DNA of 20,822 nt from CAYPKW01 sp964411425. Its GTDB lineage: Bacteria > Pseudomonadota > Alphaproteobacteria > Dongiales > Dongiaceae. The translations under genes were made by a program, and so were the position numbers. The stretch is from NCBI GenBank assembly GCA_964411425.1, contig CAYPKW010000042.1, forward strand, positions 1 through 20,822, read 5' to 3'. Shown in pieces: positions 1 through 9,055 of this stretch. The notes under the pieces were generated by a model that was given only the letters and a program-made list of their open reading frames with translations, made no database searches and was not told the DNA's origin. Position 1 is the stretch's first letter; every line of letters starts with the position of its first letter.

Positions 1-51
<51 letters not shown>

Positions 52-92
52 GTTCGGCCGGCGGACCTTTCTACCGAGGGAGCCGGCTATAT

Positions 93-443
93 AGAGCATA
101 TTTCGGTCAGATGGAACCGGCTCTGTTTGCGCGGCGGCGCGGTGACCTGCCTTCGCGAAGCCCGCTCCCGCCTTCACGAAGCCCGCTTCGGAGGGCAAAG
201 GACGGCCGGCGGGCGAAGCAAGGTCCGCCAGGAAGAGTGCGCCGCCCGATGCAAGGCATCGGGCAAGCGCTCTGACGCCGCGGGCGCCCTCCGTGGGCAA
301 ACCCCGTGGGGGCCCCAGGCGCTTTTCGGCAAGGGCGGCGTCAGCGGCCTTGGCCTTAGGCCCGCTATGCCCTGCGGCCCCTTGCCTCACCCTTGCCGAA
401 ATTCGCTCTGGCAGAGCGGTTCCATCTGACCGAATCATGCTCT
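93..443. repeat. Inverted-repeat (MITE-like) non-coding element 1
   Basis: Two arms face each other at 93-125 and 412-443. Each contains AGAGCAT, a two-base variable step, an exact 18-bp core (TTCGGTCAGATGGAACCG, at 102-119, and its complement at 417-434), then CTCTG with one base inserted in the left arm. The interior is GC-rich and holds a perfect 8-bp hairpin (245-252 with 256-263), a 21-bp tandem repeat (150-170 and 171-191, 18 of 21 identical), and nested inverted pairs (about 272-279 with 335-342, and about 312-326 with 389-402). An open frame crosses the region but it runs out of tRNA-Asp and looks spurious. No target duplication is obvious. It fills almost all of the 429-bp gap between tRNA-Asp and tRNA-Val. 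The form fits a non-autonomous miniature element; no transposase is present. Confidence 0.75.
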
Positions 444-480
444 GGGCCAGCGCCGTTGCGTAGTCAAGCCGGCCGCCGGC

Positions 481-556
481 TGGTGGGCGATGACGGACTC
501 GAACCGCCGACATCCTGCGTGTAAAGCAGGCGCTCTTCCAGCTGAGCTAATCGCCC
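481..556 (-). tRNA. tRNA-Val (TAC)
   Basis: A complete 76-nt tRNA with an encoded CCA (481-483) and discriminator A. The acceptor strands GGGCGAT and ATCGCCC pair fully. The D arm follows TA at positions 8-9. The anticodon stem-loop is CCTGC-TTTACAC-GCAGG with anticodon TAC (plus-strand gta at 521-523), and the T arm carries GGTTCGAGTCC. It lies downstream of hup and in the same direction, but a strong hairpin separates them. Confidence 0.97.
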
Positions 557-595
557 GCCGGCAGACCGACTCTAACGGCGCCGCCGCGCCCCTCA

Positions 596-627
596 AGCAA
601 AATCGGCCGCCCGTCCCGGCGGCCGAT
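596..627 (-). terminator. Rho-independent terminator of hup
   Basis: A perfect 10-bp stem (602-611 with 618-627) has a 6-nt loop and is followed on the minus strand by TTTTGCTT. It begins about 30 nt after the hup stop codon, which fits termination of hup ahead of tRNA-Val. Confidence 0.7.
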
Positions 628-657
628 CCTGCGCATCCGATCGGTCGGCCGCGCGGC

Positions 658-933
658 CTATCGGTTCACCGCGACCTTGAGCGCCTTGCCGGCCTTGAAC
701 TTCACCTGCTTCGAGGCCGGGATCTTGATCGCCTCGCCGGTGCGGGGATTGCGTCCGATGGACGCCGCGCGTTTTGTCACCAGGTACGTGCCGAATCCCA
801 CCAGCCGAACCTCGCCTTCCTTCTTCAAGGCAGCCGTCACGCCATCGAGCACGGCATCGACCGCCTTGGTCGCCTCGCCCTTCGACAAACCCGTCTTCGA
901 AGCGACGACGTTGATCAGATCGTTCTTGTTCAC
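658..933 (-). CDS. hup: DNA-binding protein HU
   Basis: This 91-residue protein is the histone-like nucleoid protein HU, which bends and compacts DNA as a dimer. It shows the N-terminal dimerisation helices (NKNDLINVVASKTGLSKGEA) and the family signature GFGT followed by R-x-x-SIGRNPRTGE. The DNA-binding beta arm ends in KIPASKQVKFKAGKALK. Length matches the usual 90 residues. I chose the GTG at 933 because AGGGGG lies 8 nt upstream and the protein then begins like other HU proteins with (M)NKNDL. A second GTG three codons upstream would overlap that ribosome-binding site. It sits just after lon, as in many proteobacteria, but a 161-bp gap with a candidate promoter suggests its own transcription. 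Confidence 0.96.
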   Translation of the reverse strand: MNKNDLINVVASKTGLSKGEATKAVDAVLDGVTAALKKEGEVRLVGFGTYLVTKRAASIGRNPRTGEAIKIPASKQVKFKAGKALKVAVNR

Positions 934-994
934 GTTGAGCACCCCCTATAGTCGCACAATGAGATGAACTGCCATTCGCCCCAGACAGCGTCAG

Positions 995-1022
995 TCTAGA
1001 GTGCCATCCGAAGCCGCGTCAA
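995..1022 (-). promoter_or_regulatory. Candidate sigma-70-type promoter of hup
   Basis: On the minus strand TTGACG (1022-1017) is followed after 16 nt by TCTAGA (1000-995). This would give a leader of roughly 55 nt before the hup start. The -35 match is good and the -10 match only partial, so this is a motif-based guess. Confidence 0.4.
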
Positions 1023-1094
1023 TCGCCCAACCGAGTTTATCCCCAAGTTTCCCAGCCGTCCCGGCCAATCCGCCAAGCCTCCGGCGCCGGGGGG

Positions 1095-3512
1095 CTAATG
1101 GGTGACGATGCCGCGTTCCTCCTCGCCGGCCGGCGCCGGCGTCTTCTCGACCTCCGCCGGCTCGACCCACTCGATCGGGGTCGGCGCCCGAACCAGCGCT
1201 TCCTTCAACACCTCGTCCACGGTGGCGACCGGCACGATCGTCAAGCCACGTTTCACGTTGTCCGGAATTTCCGCCAGGTCCTTCTCGTTCTCGGATGGAA
1301 TCAGCACGATGTTCACACCGGCGCGCAAGGCCGCCAGCAGCTTCTCCTTGAGACCGCCGATCGGCAGCACCCGTCCGCGCAACGTGATCTCACCGGTCAT
1401 CGCCACCTGCCGGCGCACCGGGATGCCGGTCAACACGGAGACGATCGAGGCGACCATCGCCACGCCTGCCGACGGCCCGTCCTTCGGCGTGGCGCCCTCC
1501 GGCACGTGGACGTGAATGTCCCTCTTCTCGAACAGCGTCGGCTTGATGCCGTATTCGATGCTGCGCGACTTCACGTAACTTTCCGCCGCCTGCACCGATT
1601 CGCGCATCACGTCGCCGAGCTTGCCGGTGGTGATCACCTTGCCCTTGCCCGGCACCGTCACGGCTTCGATGGTCAGGATCTCGCCGCCCACCTCGGTCCA
1701 GGCCAGCCCGGTGGTGACGCCGACCATGTCCACGAGCTCCGCCTCGCCGTACCGGAAGCGGCGCACGCCGCCGTACTTGCCGACGCTGCGCCGGGTGATG
1801 GCGACCCGCTTCAGGTTCTTCATCAGAATGTCTTTGATCGACTTGCGGGCCAGGTTGGCGATCTCCCGCTCGAGATTGCGCACCCCGGCTTCGCGCGTGT
1901 AATAGCGGATGAGCTCGCGCAACGAGTCCTCGGAAATCCTCCACTCGCCCTTCTTCAGCCCATGCTCCTTCAATTGCTTGGGGATGAGGTGGCGGATGGC
2001 GATCTGCACCTTCTCATCCTCGGTATAACCGGGCAGTCGGATCATCTCCATGCGATCCAACAGCGGCTGCGGCATCCGGAGCGTGTTGGCGGTAGTCACG
2101 AACATCACATCCGACAAGTCGTAGTCGACCTCCAGGTAATGGTCCTGGAACGTCGAGTTCTGCTCCGGGTCGAGCACCTCCAAGAGTGCCGAGGACGGGT
2201 CGCCGCGCCAGTCGGCGCCGAGCTTGTCGACCTCGTCCAGCAGGAACAGCGGGTTCGATGACTTGGCCTTGCGCATGCCCTGGATCACCTTGCCCGGCAT
2301 CGATCCGATGTAGGTGCGCCGGTGGCCGCGAATCTCGGCCTCGTCGCGCACGCCGCCCAACGACATGCGCACGAAGTTGCGTCCCGTGGCGCGGGCGATC
2401 GACCTGCCGAGCGACGTCTTGCCCACGCCCGGCGCGCCGACGAGGCACAGAATCGGCCCCTTCACCTTGCGCACGCGCTGCTGCACCGCGAGGTACTCGA
2501 GGATGCGCTCCTTCACCTTGTCGAGGCCGTAGTGGTCAGCGTCCAGCACCTTCTCGGCCAGCTTGATGTCGCGCTTGATCTTGCTCGCCTTCTTCCACGG
2601 AATGCCGAGCAGCCAGTCGAGGTAGTTGCGCACCACGGTGGCCTCGGCCGACATCGGGCTCATGGAGCGCAGCTTCTTCAACTCGCCCGTCGCCTTCTCG
2701 CGCGCTTCCTTGCTGAACTTGGTCTTCTTGATGCGGTCCTCAAGCTCGCTCAGCTCGTCCTTGCCCTCTTCGCCCTCGCCCAGTTCCTTCTGGATCGCCT
2801 TGAGCTGCTCGTTCAGGTAATACTCGCGCTGGGTCTTCTCCATTTGACGCTTGACCCGGCTGCGGATGCGCTTTTCCACCTGCAGCACGCCGATCTCGTT
2901 TTCCATGCAGGTGTAGACGCGCTCCAGCCGCCGGCTCACCGAATCGATTTCCAGGAGCTCCTGCTTCTCGGCGATTTTCAGCGTCAGGTGCGAAGCCACC
3001 GTGTCGGCGAGCTTGCTCGGCTCCTCGATCTGATTGATGGAGACCAGCACCTCGGGCGGAATCTTCTTGTTCAGCTTGATGTACTGCTCGAACTGCGACA
3101 CCACGGTGCGCGTCAGCGCCTCGATCTCGCGGTCCTCCGGGGCCGCCTCCCGGACCGCCTCCGGGATCGGTTCGGCATGGGCCTCAAAAAACAGCGTGTT
3201 ATCGGTGTACTTGAGGATGCGGGCGCGCGCGGCGCCCTCGACCAGCACCTTGACCGTGCCATCCGGCAGCTTGAGCAGCTGCAGCACGGTGCCGACCGTG
3301 CCGACGCTGTAGATATCGGCCGGGGTCGGGTCGTCCTGGGCGGCGTTCTTCTGGGTGACAAGCAGGATCTGCTTGTCGTCCTTCATGACGTCCTCGAGCG
3401 CCCGCACCGAGCGCTCGCGCCCGACAAACAAGGGCACGATCATGTGCGGGAACACCACGATGTCGCGCAGCGGCAGTACCGGATAGAGCGTGCCTTGCGG
3501 AAGATCGGTCAT
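1095..3512 (-). CDS. lon: ATP-dependent protease Lon
   Basis: An 805-residue cytoplasmic AAA+ serine protease that degrades misfolded and some regulatory proteins (E. coli Lon has 784). Domains in order: N-terminal substrate-binding LON domain (from LYPVLPLRDIVVFPHMIVPL), a coiled-coil linker around residues 180-270, the AAA+ module with Walker A GAPGVGKT (359-366) and Walker B LFLLDE (422-427), and the protease domain. The catalytic Ser-Lys dyad is visible: S681 in PKDGPSAG and K722 in GGLKEK. The short C-terminal tail is rich in Pro and Glu. I chose the ATG at 3512 because ACGAGG lies 4 nt upstream and the protein then opens directly into the LON domain; the frame could extend 14 codons further. 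It lies 124 bp after clpX. A 7-bp hairpin in that gap lacks a T-run, so read-through from clpX is possible. Confidence 0.98.
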   Translation of the reverse strand: MTDLPQGTLYPVLPLRDIVVFPHMIVPLFVGRERSVRALEDVMKDDKQILLVTQKNAAQDDPTPADIYSVGTVGTVLQLLKLPDGTVKVLVEGAARARILKYTDNTLFFEAHAEPIPEAVREAAPEDREIEALTRTVVSQFEQYIKLNKKIPPEVLVSINQIEEPSKLADTVASHLTLKIAEKQELLEIDSVSRRLERVYTCMENEIGVLQVEKRIRSRVKRQMEKTQREYYLNEQLKAIQKELGEGEEGKDELSELEDRIKKTKFSKEAREKATGELKKLRSMSPMSAEATVVRNYLDWLLGIPWKKASKIKRDIKLAEKVLDADHYGLDKVKERILEYLAVQQRVRKVKGPILCLVGAPGVGKTSLGRSIARATGRNFVRMSLGGVRDEAEIRGHRRTYIGSMPGKVIQGMRKAKSSNPLFLLDEVDKLGADWRGDPSSALLEVLDPEQNSTFQDHYLEVDYDLSDVMFVTTANTLRMPQPLLDRMEMIRLPGYTEDEKVQIAIRHLIPKQLKEHGLKKGEWRISEDSLRELIRYYTREAGVRNLEREIANLARKSIKDILMKNLKRVAITRRSVGKYGGVRRFRYGEAELVDMVGVTTGLAWTEVGGEILTIEAVTVPGKGKVITTGKLGDVMRESVQAAESYVKSRSIEYGIKPTLFEKRDIHVHVPEGATPKDGPSAGVAMVASIVSVLTGIPVRRQVAMTGEITLRGRVLPIGGLKEKLLAALRAGVNIVLIPSENEKDLAEIPDNVKRGLTIVPVATVDEVLKEALVRAPTPIEWVEPAEVEKTPAPAGEEERGIVTH

Positions 3513-3636
3513 GTGGCCTCGTGCAATTGGGTCGTTGGCGGATTGATCGCGCACCGGCTCGGGTGCCTTCGTGGCCGCACCCGATTCACCCTACAGCAGA
3601 TGGGAGGGGTCGGCCGAAAATCAAGCCGGTTCGGCC

Positions 3637-4896
<1,260 letters not shown>

Positions 4897-5075
4897 GGCA
4901 ACCCCGCCATGGGTCGGTTACGTCCCGGATTCGCCATACCGCGCAGCCCGCCGCGGCGCAACAGTTTTCGCGCCGTGCCCCTCCCCCCCTGGAAGCGGTC
5001 CGCTATCCGGGCCCGGGACAGGCCGAATCGCCCGTCAACCTTAGAGTTATGCCGGGGGGCAATCAAGAATTCGTT

Positions 5076-5102
5076 AAAAAGCCCCCGCCGCCCGTCGGCG
5101 GC
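5076..5102 (-). terminator. Possible terminator or attenuator between clpP and clpX
   Basis: On the minus strand a 6-bp GC stem (5102-5097 with 5092-5087, loop of 4) is followed by GGGGGC and then five T (5080-5076). The T-run is separated from the stem by 6 nt, so function is uncertain. If active, it would limit read-through from clpP to clpX. Confidence 0.35.
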
Positions 5103-5125
5103 ATGGCCGCGGCTAAGCCGCCTAG

Positions 5126-5280
5126 CTAGTGGATCCGATCCGACAGATGAGTCCCCACCCAATATGAAGTGTCTTCGCTGGGCGTGACCCGGCGATCCAT
5201 AGTGCAACGGCACGATGGATGCCCGCGTCAAGCGCGGGCATGACAAGAAGGGGAGGCAAATGTCGGATTCGATCCACTAG
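5126..5280. repeat. Inverted-repeat element 2 with CTAG ends, between clpP and clpX
   Basis: Arms of 20 bp at 5126-5145 and 5261-5280 are inverted copies with 18 of 20 positions matching. Both outer ends are CTAG. The interior carries a 9-bp perfect hairpin (5219-5227 with 5233-5241, loop TCAAG) in a stretch of the type ATGCCCGCG-TCAAG-CGCGGGCAT. Similar hairpins recur between genes in alphaproteobacterial genomes (from general knowledge, not searched). No coding frame is supported. The element ends 16 bp after the clpP stop codon and makes up much of the long clpP-clpX gap; the remaining 4897-5075 stretch shows no clear feature apart from weak promoter-like hexamers. Confidence 0.65.
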
Positions 5281-5296
5281 GCGCCTAGCTCGCCGC

Positions 5297-5938
5297 CTAA
5301 CTCGCCGCCTTGGTCGCGTCGTCGCGGGGCGGGCGCTTCTCCATCACGGCGTCGATCAGGCCGAAGGCTTTGGCCTCGTCGGGAACCAGGAAGCGATCCC
5401 GCTCCATCGCGTCCTCGATGATCTTCAGGTCCTGCCCGGTATGGCGCACGTAAATCTGGTTCAGCCGGGCGCGCGTCGCCAGAATCTCCTTGGCATGGAT
5501 CTCGATGTCGCTCGCCTGGCCCTGGAAACCGCCGGTGGGCTGGTGGATCATGACCTTCGAATTGGGCGTGCTGAACCGTTTGCCCTTGGCGCCGGCGGCC
5601 AGCACCAAGGACCCCATCGAGGCCGCCAAACCGATGCACACGGTGGCCACGTCCGGGCGGATGTACTGCATGGTGTCGTAAATCGCCAGACCCGAGGTCA
5701 CCAGGCCGCCCGGCGAGTTCACATACATATAGATGTCCTTGTTCGGGTTCTCCGATTCAAGGTACAGCAACTGCGCCGACACGACGCTCGCGACGGCATC
5801 GTTGATCGGGCCGACCAGAAAGATGATCCGTTCCTTGAGCAGCCGGGAATAGATGTCGTAGGCGCGCTCGCCCCGGTTGGTCTGCTCGACCACCATCGGC
5901 ACCAGGAAGTTGTCGTAGATCTCGGCCGGGTTTCTCAT
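5297..5938 (-). CDS. clpP: ClpP, proteolytic subunit of the Clp protease
   Basis: A 213-residue serine protease that forms the tetradecameric degradation chamber served by ClpX (and ClpA elsewhere in the genome). The catalytic triad is S107 in GLAASMGS, H132 in MIHQPTGG and D181 in MERDRFL. The oxyanion-region NSPGG (74-78) is also present. Length agrees with the family (E. coli 207 with its propeptide). I chose the ATG at 5938 because TGAGGA ends 8 nt upstream; an ATG six bases earlier lies too close to that site, and a GTG further up overlaps it. It follows trigger factor by 41 bp on the same strand, suggesting a shared transcript. Confidence 0.98.
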   Translation of the reverse strand: MRNPAEIYDNFLVPMVVEQTNRGERAYDIYSRLLKERIIFLVGPINDAVASVVSAQLLYLESENPNKDIYMYVNSPGGLVTSGLAIYDTMQYIRPDVATVCIGLAASMGSLVLAAGAKGKRFSTPNSKVMIHQPTGGFQGQASDIEIHAKEILATRARLNQIYVRHTGQDLKIIEDAMERDRFLVPDEAKAFGLIDAVMEKRPPRDDATKAAS

Positions 5939-5979
5939 CGTCATGTTCCTCACGGTCGTCGCCCCTAGCGGGGCGCCGA

Positions 5980-7335
5980 CTATTGGGGTTGCTGCTGCGC
6001 GGCCGCCTGGCTCTCCGGCGCCGTCATGCCACGAAGCTCGTCCGGCGTCACATGCCGTTCGCCGACCTGGGCCAGTTCCAAGATGAAGTCGACGACCTTG
6101 TCCTCGTAAAGCGCGGCCCGCAGCTGCGTCAATATCGCCGGCGAATTCTGGATGGCCTCGGCAAACTGGCGCTCCCGGCCGGGATGGCGGTGCGCCTCGG
6201 CAAGGGCCGCCCGCTGCAATTCCTCGTTCGCCACCTGGATGTTGTTCAACCGGCCGACTTCGGAGAGCAACAGTCCGAGCCGCACGCGGCGCGCCGCGAT
6301 ATCGCGGTATTCCTTCTTGAGCTGCTCGTCGGTCTTGCCGATGTCGTCCGCATCGAGCGTGCCATTTGCCCGGGCCAGTTCGATCTGCTTCCAGATCGCC
6401 TCGAACTCGCCGTCCACCATGTTCGGCGGCAGCGGGAAGTCGTGGCCGGCGTCGAGCGCGTCCAGCAGGTCGCGTTTCAGTTTGGAACGCGCGACGGCCG
6501 CGTAATCGTCACCGATCTGCTTCAGCACTTTGCGCCGCAGGTCGTTGAGGTCGGCGGCCCCCAGGCTCTTGGCAAGCTCGTCGTCGGTCGCCGGCACGAT
6601 CGCCGCGCGGATCTCCTTGATGTTAACCTCGAAGGCCGCCATTCGGCCCGCCAGATTCTTGGCCGGGTAGTCGGCGGGAAAAGTCACCGATACCTCCGTC
6701 GGCTGACCGACGCCGCGGCCGACAAGCTGTTCCTCGAAGCCCGGAATGAAGTGGCCCGACCCCAGTTCCAAATGTTGGCCTTGCGCCGATCCGCCGGGGA
6801 ACTCCTCGCCGTCGATGCGCCCATCGTAGTCGATGACCAGCACGTCGCCGTTGGCGCTCGGCCGCGGGCTGGCGATCGGCTCGAACCTGCGCCGGCGCTG
6901 GGCCAGCACCTCCAGTCCCTGCTGGATCTCGGCCGCCGGCACATCGACGACCGGCCGCGCCAGCTTGATGGTCGAGAAATCCATCGGTTTCAGGTCCGGC
7001 ATCACCTCGATGGCCACCTTGTACTCGACGTCGGCGTCGTCGGCGAACGAGGTGATCTCGATCCGGGGTTGGCCAACCGGGCGCAGGCCGCGCTCGCTCA
7101 CCAGCTTTTCGGTGGTTTCGCTGACGGCGCGCTCCAGCACCTCGCCCATGACCGACTTGCCGTAGCGCTGGCGCAGGACGGCGAGCGGCACCTTGCCGGG
7201 CCGAAAGCCCGCGAGCTGCACCCGGTCGCCCAGCTGATTGAGCTGGGTGTCGAACTTGGCGCGGAAGTCGGCGGCCGGAATGACCACCTTGTATTCCCGC
7301 TTGAGACCCTCGGCGACCGTCTCGGTGACCTGCAT
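5980..7335 (-). CDS. tig: Trigger factor (ribosome-bound chaperone and prolyl isomerase)
   Basis: A 451-residue chaperone (E. coli 432) that binds at the ribosomal exit tunnel and shields new chains. The N-terminal ribosome-docking domain contains the signature GFRPGKVP at residues 43-50. The middle FKBP-type prolyl isomerase domain (about 150-245) includes NGDVLVIDYDGRIDG. The long helical C-terminal domain forms the substrate cradle and ends in a Gln/Ala-rich tail. The start ATG at 7335 opens with MQVTET, as usual; the GAGAGCGAG just upstream is a modest ribosome site. It lies 46 bp after tRNA-Leu on the same strand, with clpP next, a conserved alphaproteobacterial order. Confidence 0.97.
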   Translation of the reverse strand: MQVTETVAEGLKREYKVVIPAADFRAKFDTQLNQLGDRVQLAGFRPGKVPLAVLRQRYGKSVMGEVLERAVSETTEKLVSERGLRPVGQPRIEITSFADDADVEYKVAIEVMPDLKPMDFSTIKLARPVVDVPAAEIQQGLEVLAQRRRRFEPIASPRPSANGDVLVIDYDGRIDGEEFPGGSAQGQHLELGSGHFIPGFEEQLVGRGVGQPTEVSVTFPADYPAKNLAGRMAAFEVNIKEIRAAIVPATDDELAKSLGAADLNDLRRKVLKQIGDDYAAVARSKLKRDLLDALDAGHDFPLPPNMVDGEFEAIWKQIELARANGTLDADDIGKTDEQLKKEYRDIAARRVRLGLLLSEVGRLNNIQVANEELQRAALAEAHRHPGRERQFAEAIQNSPAILTQLRAALYEDKVVDFILELAQVGERHVTPDELRGMTAPESQAAAQQQPQ

Positions 7336-7381
7336 GGCTCGCTCTCGGCCTGACCTATCTCATGTCGCGCCGGCGCACGCC

Positions 7382-7466
7382 TGGTGCGGGCGGAGGGACT
7401 CGAACCCCCACGACGTTCGTCACCAGAACCTAAATCTGGCGCGTCTACCAATTCCGCCACGCCCGC
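7382..7466 (-). tRNA. tRNA-Leu (TAG)
   Basis: A complete 85-nt class II tRNA with encoded CCA (7382-7384) and discriminator A. The acceptor strands GCGGGCG and CGCCCGC pair. The anticodon stem-loop is CCAGA-TTTAGGT-TCTGG (plus-strand cta at 7430-7432), followed by the long variable arm (TGACGAACGTCG) and the T arm GGGGGTTCGAGTCCC. It lies immediately upstream of tig and may share its transcript. Confidence 0.97.
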
Positions 7467-7501
7467 AAGTGCGCCGGACGCCTGGCCCATCGGGGCGCGC
7501 G

Positions 7502-7507
7502 TGTATA
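7502..7507 (-). promoter_or_regulatory. Candidate -10 box upstream of tRNA-Leu and tig
   Basis: On the minus strand TATACA lies about 36 nt before the tRNA-Leu 5' end, a normal distance for a tRNA leader. Upstream only loose -35 matches (TGTTGT at 17 nt, TTGTAG at 15 nt) exist, at the very end of the preceding gene. Weak support. Confidence 0.3.
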
Positions 7508-7522
7508 GCACGGACACCCTGG

Positions 7523-9040
7523 CTACAACAGAAAAACGGCCGGCTCCGGCGTGCCTGTCATGGCTCGCAAGTTGCGCAACGCGGCGGGCAGCGCCTCCAC
7601 GATGTCCTCGGCGATCAAGCCCGGCCCGAAGCGCTGGGCGGCCGCCCCGTGCAGCCATGCCGCCGCGCCCGCCGCCGCGAACGGCGTCATGCCTTGGGCC
7701 AGCAACCCCAGCGCGAAACCGGCGAGCACGTCGCCGCTGCCCCCGGTGGCCAGGTCCGGCGGCGCGTTGGCGTTGACGAGGGCGCGGCCATCGGGCCCGG
7801 CAATCACCGTATCGGCCCCCTTGAGCAGCACCGTGGCGCCGCTCCTGGCCGCGGCTTCGCGAGCCCGGGCCAGCTTGCCGGCCTCCTGCCGCAGCCCCGG
7901 GAACAGACGCTCGAACTCGCCCTCGTGCGGCGTCAACAGACAGGGCGAACGGATGGCGCGAAACAGCTCGTCCGGCTGCCGCGCGAAGGCGCCGAGCGCG
8001 TCGGCATCCAGCACGCAAGACTTTTGCGCCTGCAATGCAGCGAGCACGTAATGGCGGGTCGCGGCCGTAAGGCCGCCGCCGGGCCCAACCAGCACGGCGT
8101 TGCGCCGCCGCTGCGCCAGAAGATTTCCGAACACCGCCTCGCCCAGCGGCTCGACCAGCAGGCCCGGGGCTTCGGCCGCGACAAGCGCCAGCACTTCCGG
8201 CGGCGCGGCTACCGTGACCAACCCCGCTCCTACCCGACGCGCCGCACGCGCCGCCAGTCTCGCCGCCCCACTCATGTCGCGTCCGGCGACGACCAGGGCA
8301 TGGCCCCTCGTGTACTTGTTGTCCTTCCAAGCGGGCCAGGGAAAGCCGTCCAGCCACAGACTCGGCTGGTTCTCGAACTGGCGCACGGCGATGTCGTCGA
8401 GCACCCGCTGAGGAATGCCGATGTCGGCCACCACCGTCTCGCCGGCATGAGCGCGGCCGGGAAACAGCAGATGACCGGGCTTGCAACGAAAGAAAGTCAC
8501 CGTGAGCCGGGCCACCGGCGCCGCGCCTAGCACCTGCCCAGTGTCGCCGGCAACGCCGCTCGGCACGTCGACGGCGACACAGTCCAGCCGCCGCTGATTG
8601 ACCGTTTCAATCGCTTGGCGCGCCGGCCCGTCGAGCGGGCGATCGAGCCCGGCCCCGAACAAGGCATCGACCACCAGAGGATCGCCCGCCAAGATCTCCT
8701 CGCCGAGGGGCGCCACTGGACCCGCCCACCGCGCCGCCGCCAGCGCCGCGTCGCCCGCGAGCCGGTCGAGCGATCCGAGCAGGCCGACGCGCACCGGCCA
8801 TCCGGCCTCGCGCAAGAGCCGCGCGGCGACGAACCCGTCGCCGCCGTTGTTGCCCGGTCCGCACAGCACCGCCGTCGCGCGGGACTGCCAGCGGGCAAGC
8901 GCGGCCTCTGCCACGGCGGCGCCGGCCGCCTCCATGAGCGTCATTCCGGTCGCGCCGGCGGCGACGGCCGCGGCCTCGGCCGCGGCCATGTCCGCCACGG
9001 TGAGCACGGCGGCGGCATTCCATGGCGACGTGCCGGTCAT
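7523..9040 (-). CDS. nnr: Bifunctional NAD(P)H-hydrate repair enzyme (epimerase + ADP-dependent dehydratase)
   Basis: A 505-residue two-domain enzyme that repairs hydrated NADH and NADPH: the N-terminal part interconverts R and S hydrates, and the C-terminal part dehydrates the S form using ADP. The epimerase (YjeF_N) domain shows GPGNNGGDG (61-69), VDALFGAGL (124-132) and DVPSG (158-162). The ribokinase-like dehydratase domain shows GHALVVAGRDMSGAARLAA (from 246), LTPHEGEF (369-376), LLKGADTVI (405-413) and TGGSGDVLAG (432-441), with D437 as the likely catalytic Asp. The fused length is normal for bacterial Nnr. The start ATG at 9040 is 15 bp after the upstream gene, with no good ribosome-binding site, so translational coupling is likely. 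Sometimes annotated nnrD/nnrE or yjeF. Confidence 0.95.
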   Translation of the reverse strand: MTGTSPWNAAAVLTVADMAAAEAAAVAAGATGMTLMEAAGAAVAEAALARWQSRATAVLCGPGNNGGDGFVAARLLREAGWPVRVGLLGSLDRLAGDAALAAARWAGPVAPLGEEILAGDPLVVDALFGAGLDRPLDGPARQAIETVNQRRLDCVAVDVPSGVAGDTGQVLGAAPVARLTVTFFRCKPGHLLFPGRAHAGETVVADIGIPQRVLDDIAVRQFENQPSLWLDGFPWPAWKDNKYTRGHALVVAGRDMSGAARLAARAARRVGAGLVTVAAPPEVLALVAAEAPGLLVEPLGEAVFGNLLAQRRRNAVLVGPGGGLTAATRHYVLAALQAQKSCVLDADALGAFARQPDELFRAIRSPCLLTPHEGEFERLFPGLRQEAGKLARAREAAARSGATVLLKGADTVIAGPDGRALVNANAPPDLATGGSGDVLAGFALGLLAQGMTPFAAAGAAAWLHGAAAQRFGPGLIAEDIVEALPAALRNLRAMTGTPEPAVFLL

Positions 9041-9055
9041 GGGGCGGGGCGGCGG

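Noticed and set aside
3612..3636. Hairpin between clpX and lon as a terminator
   Set aside because: The 7-bp stem has an 11-nt loop and no T-run on the minus strand, so a rho-independent terminator is not supported.
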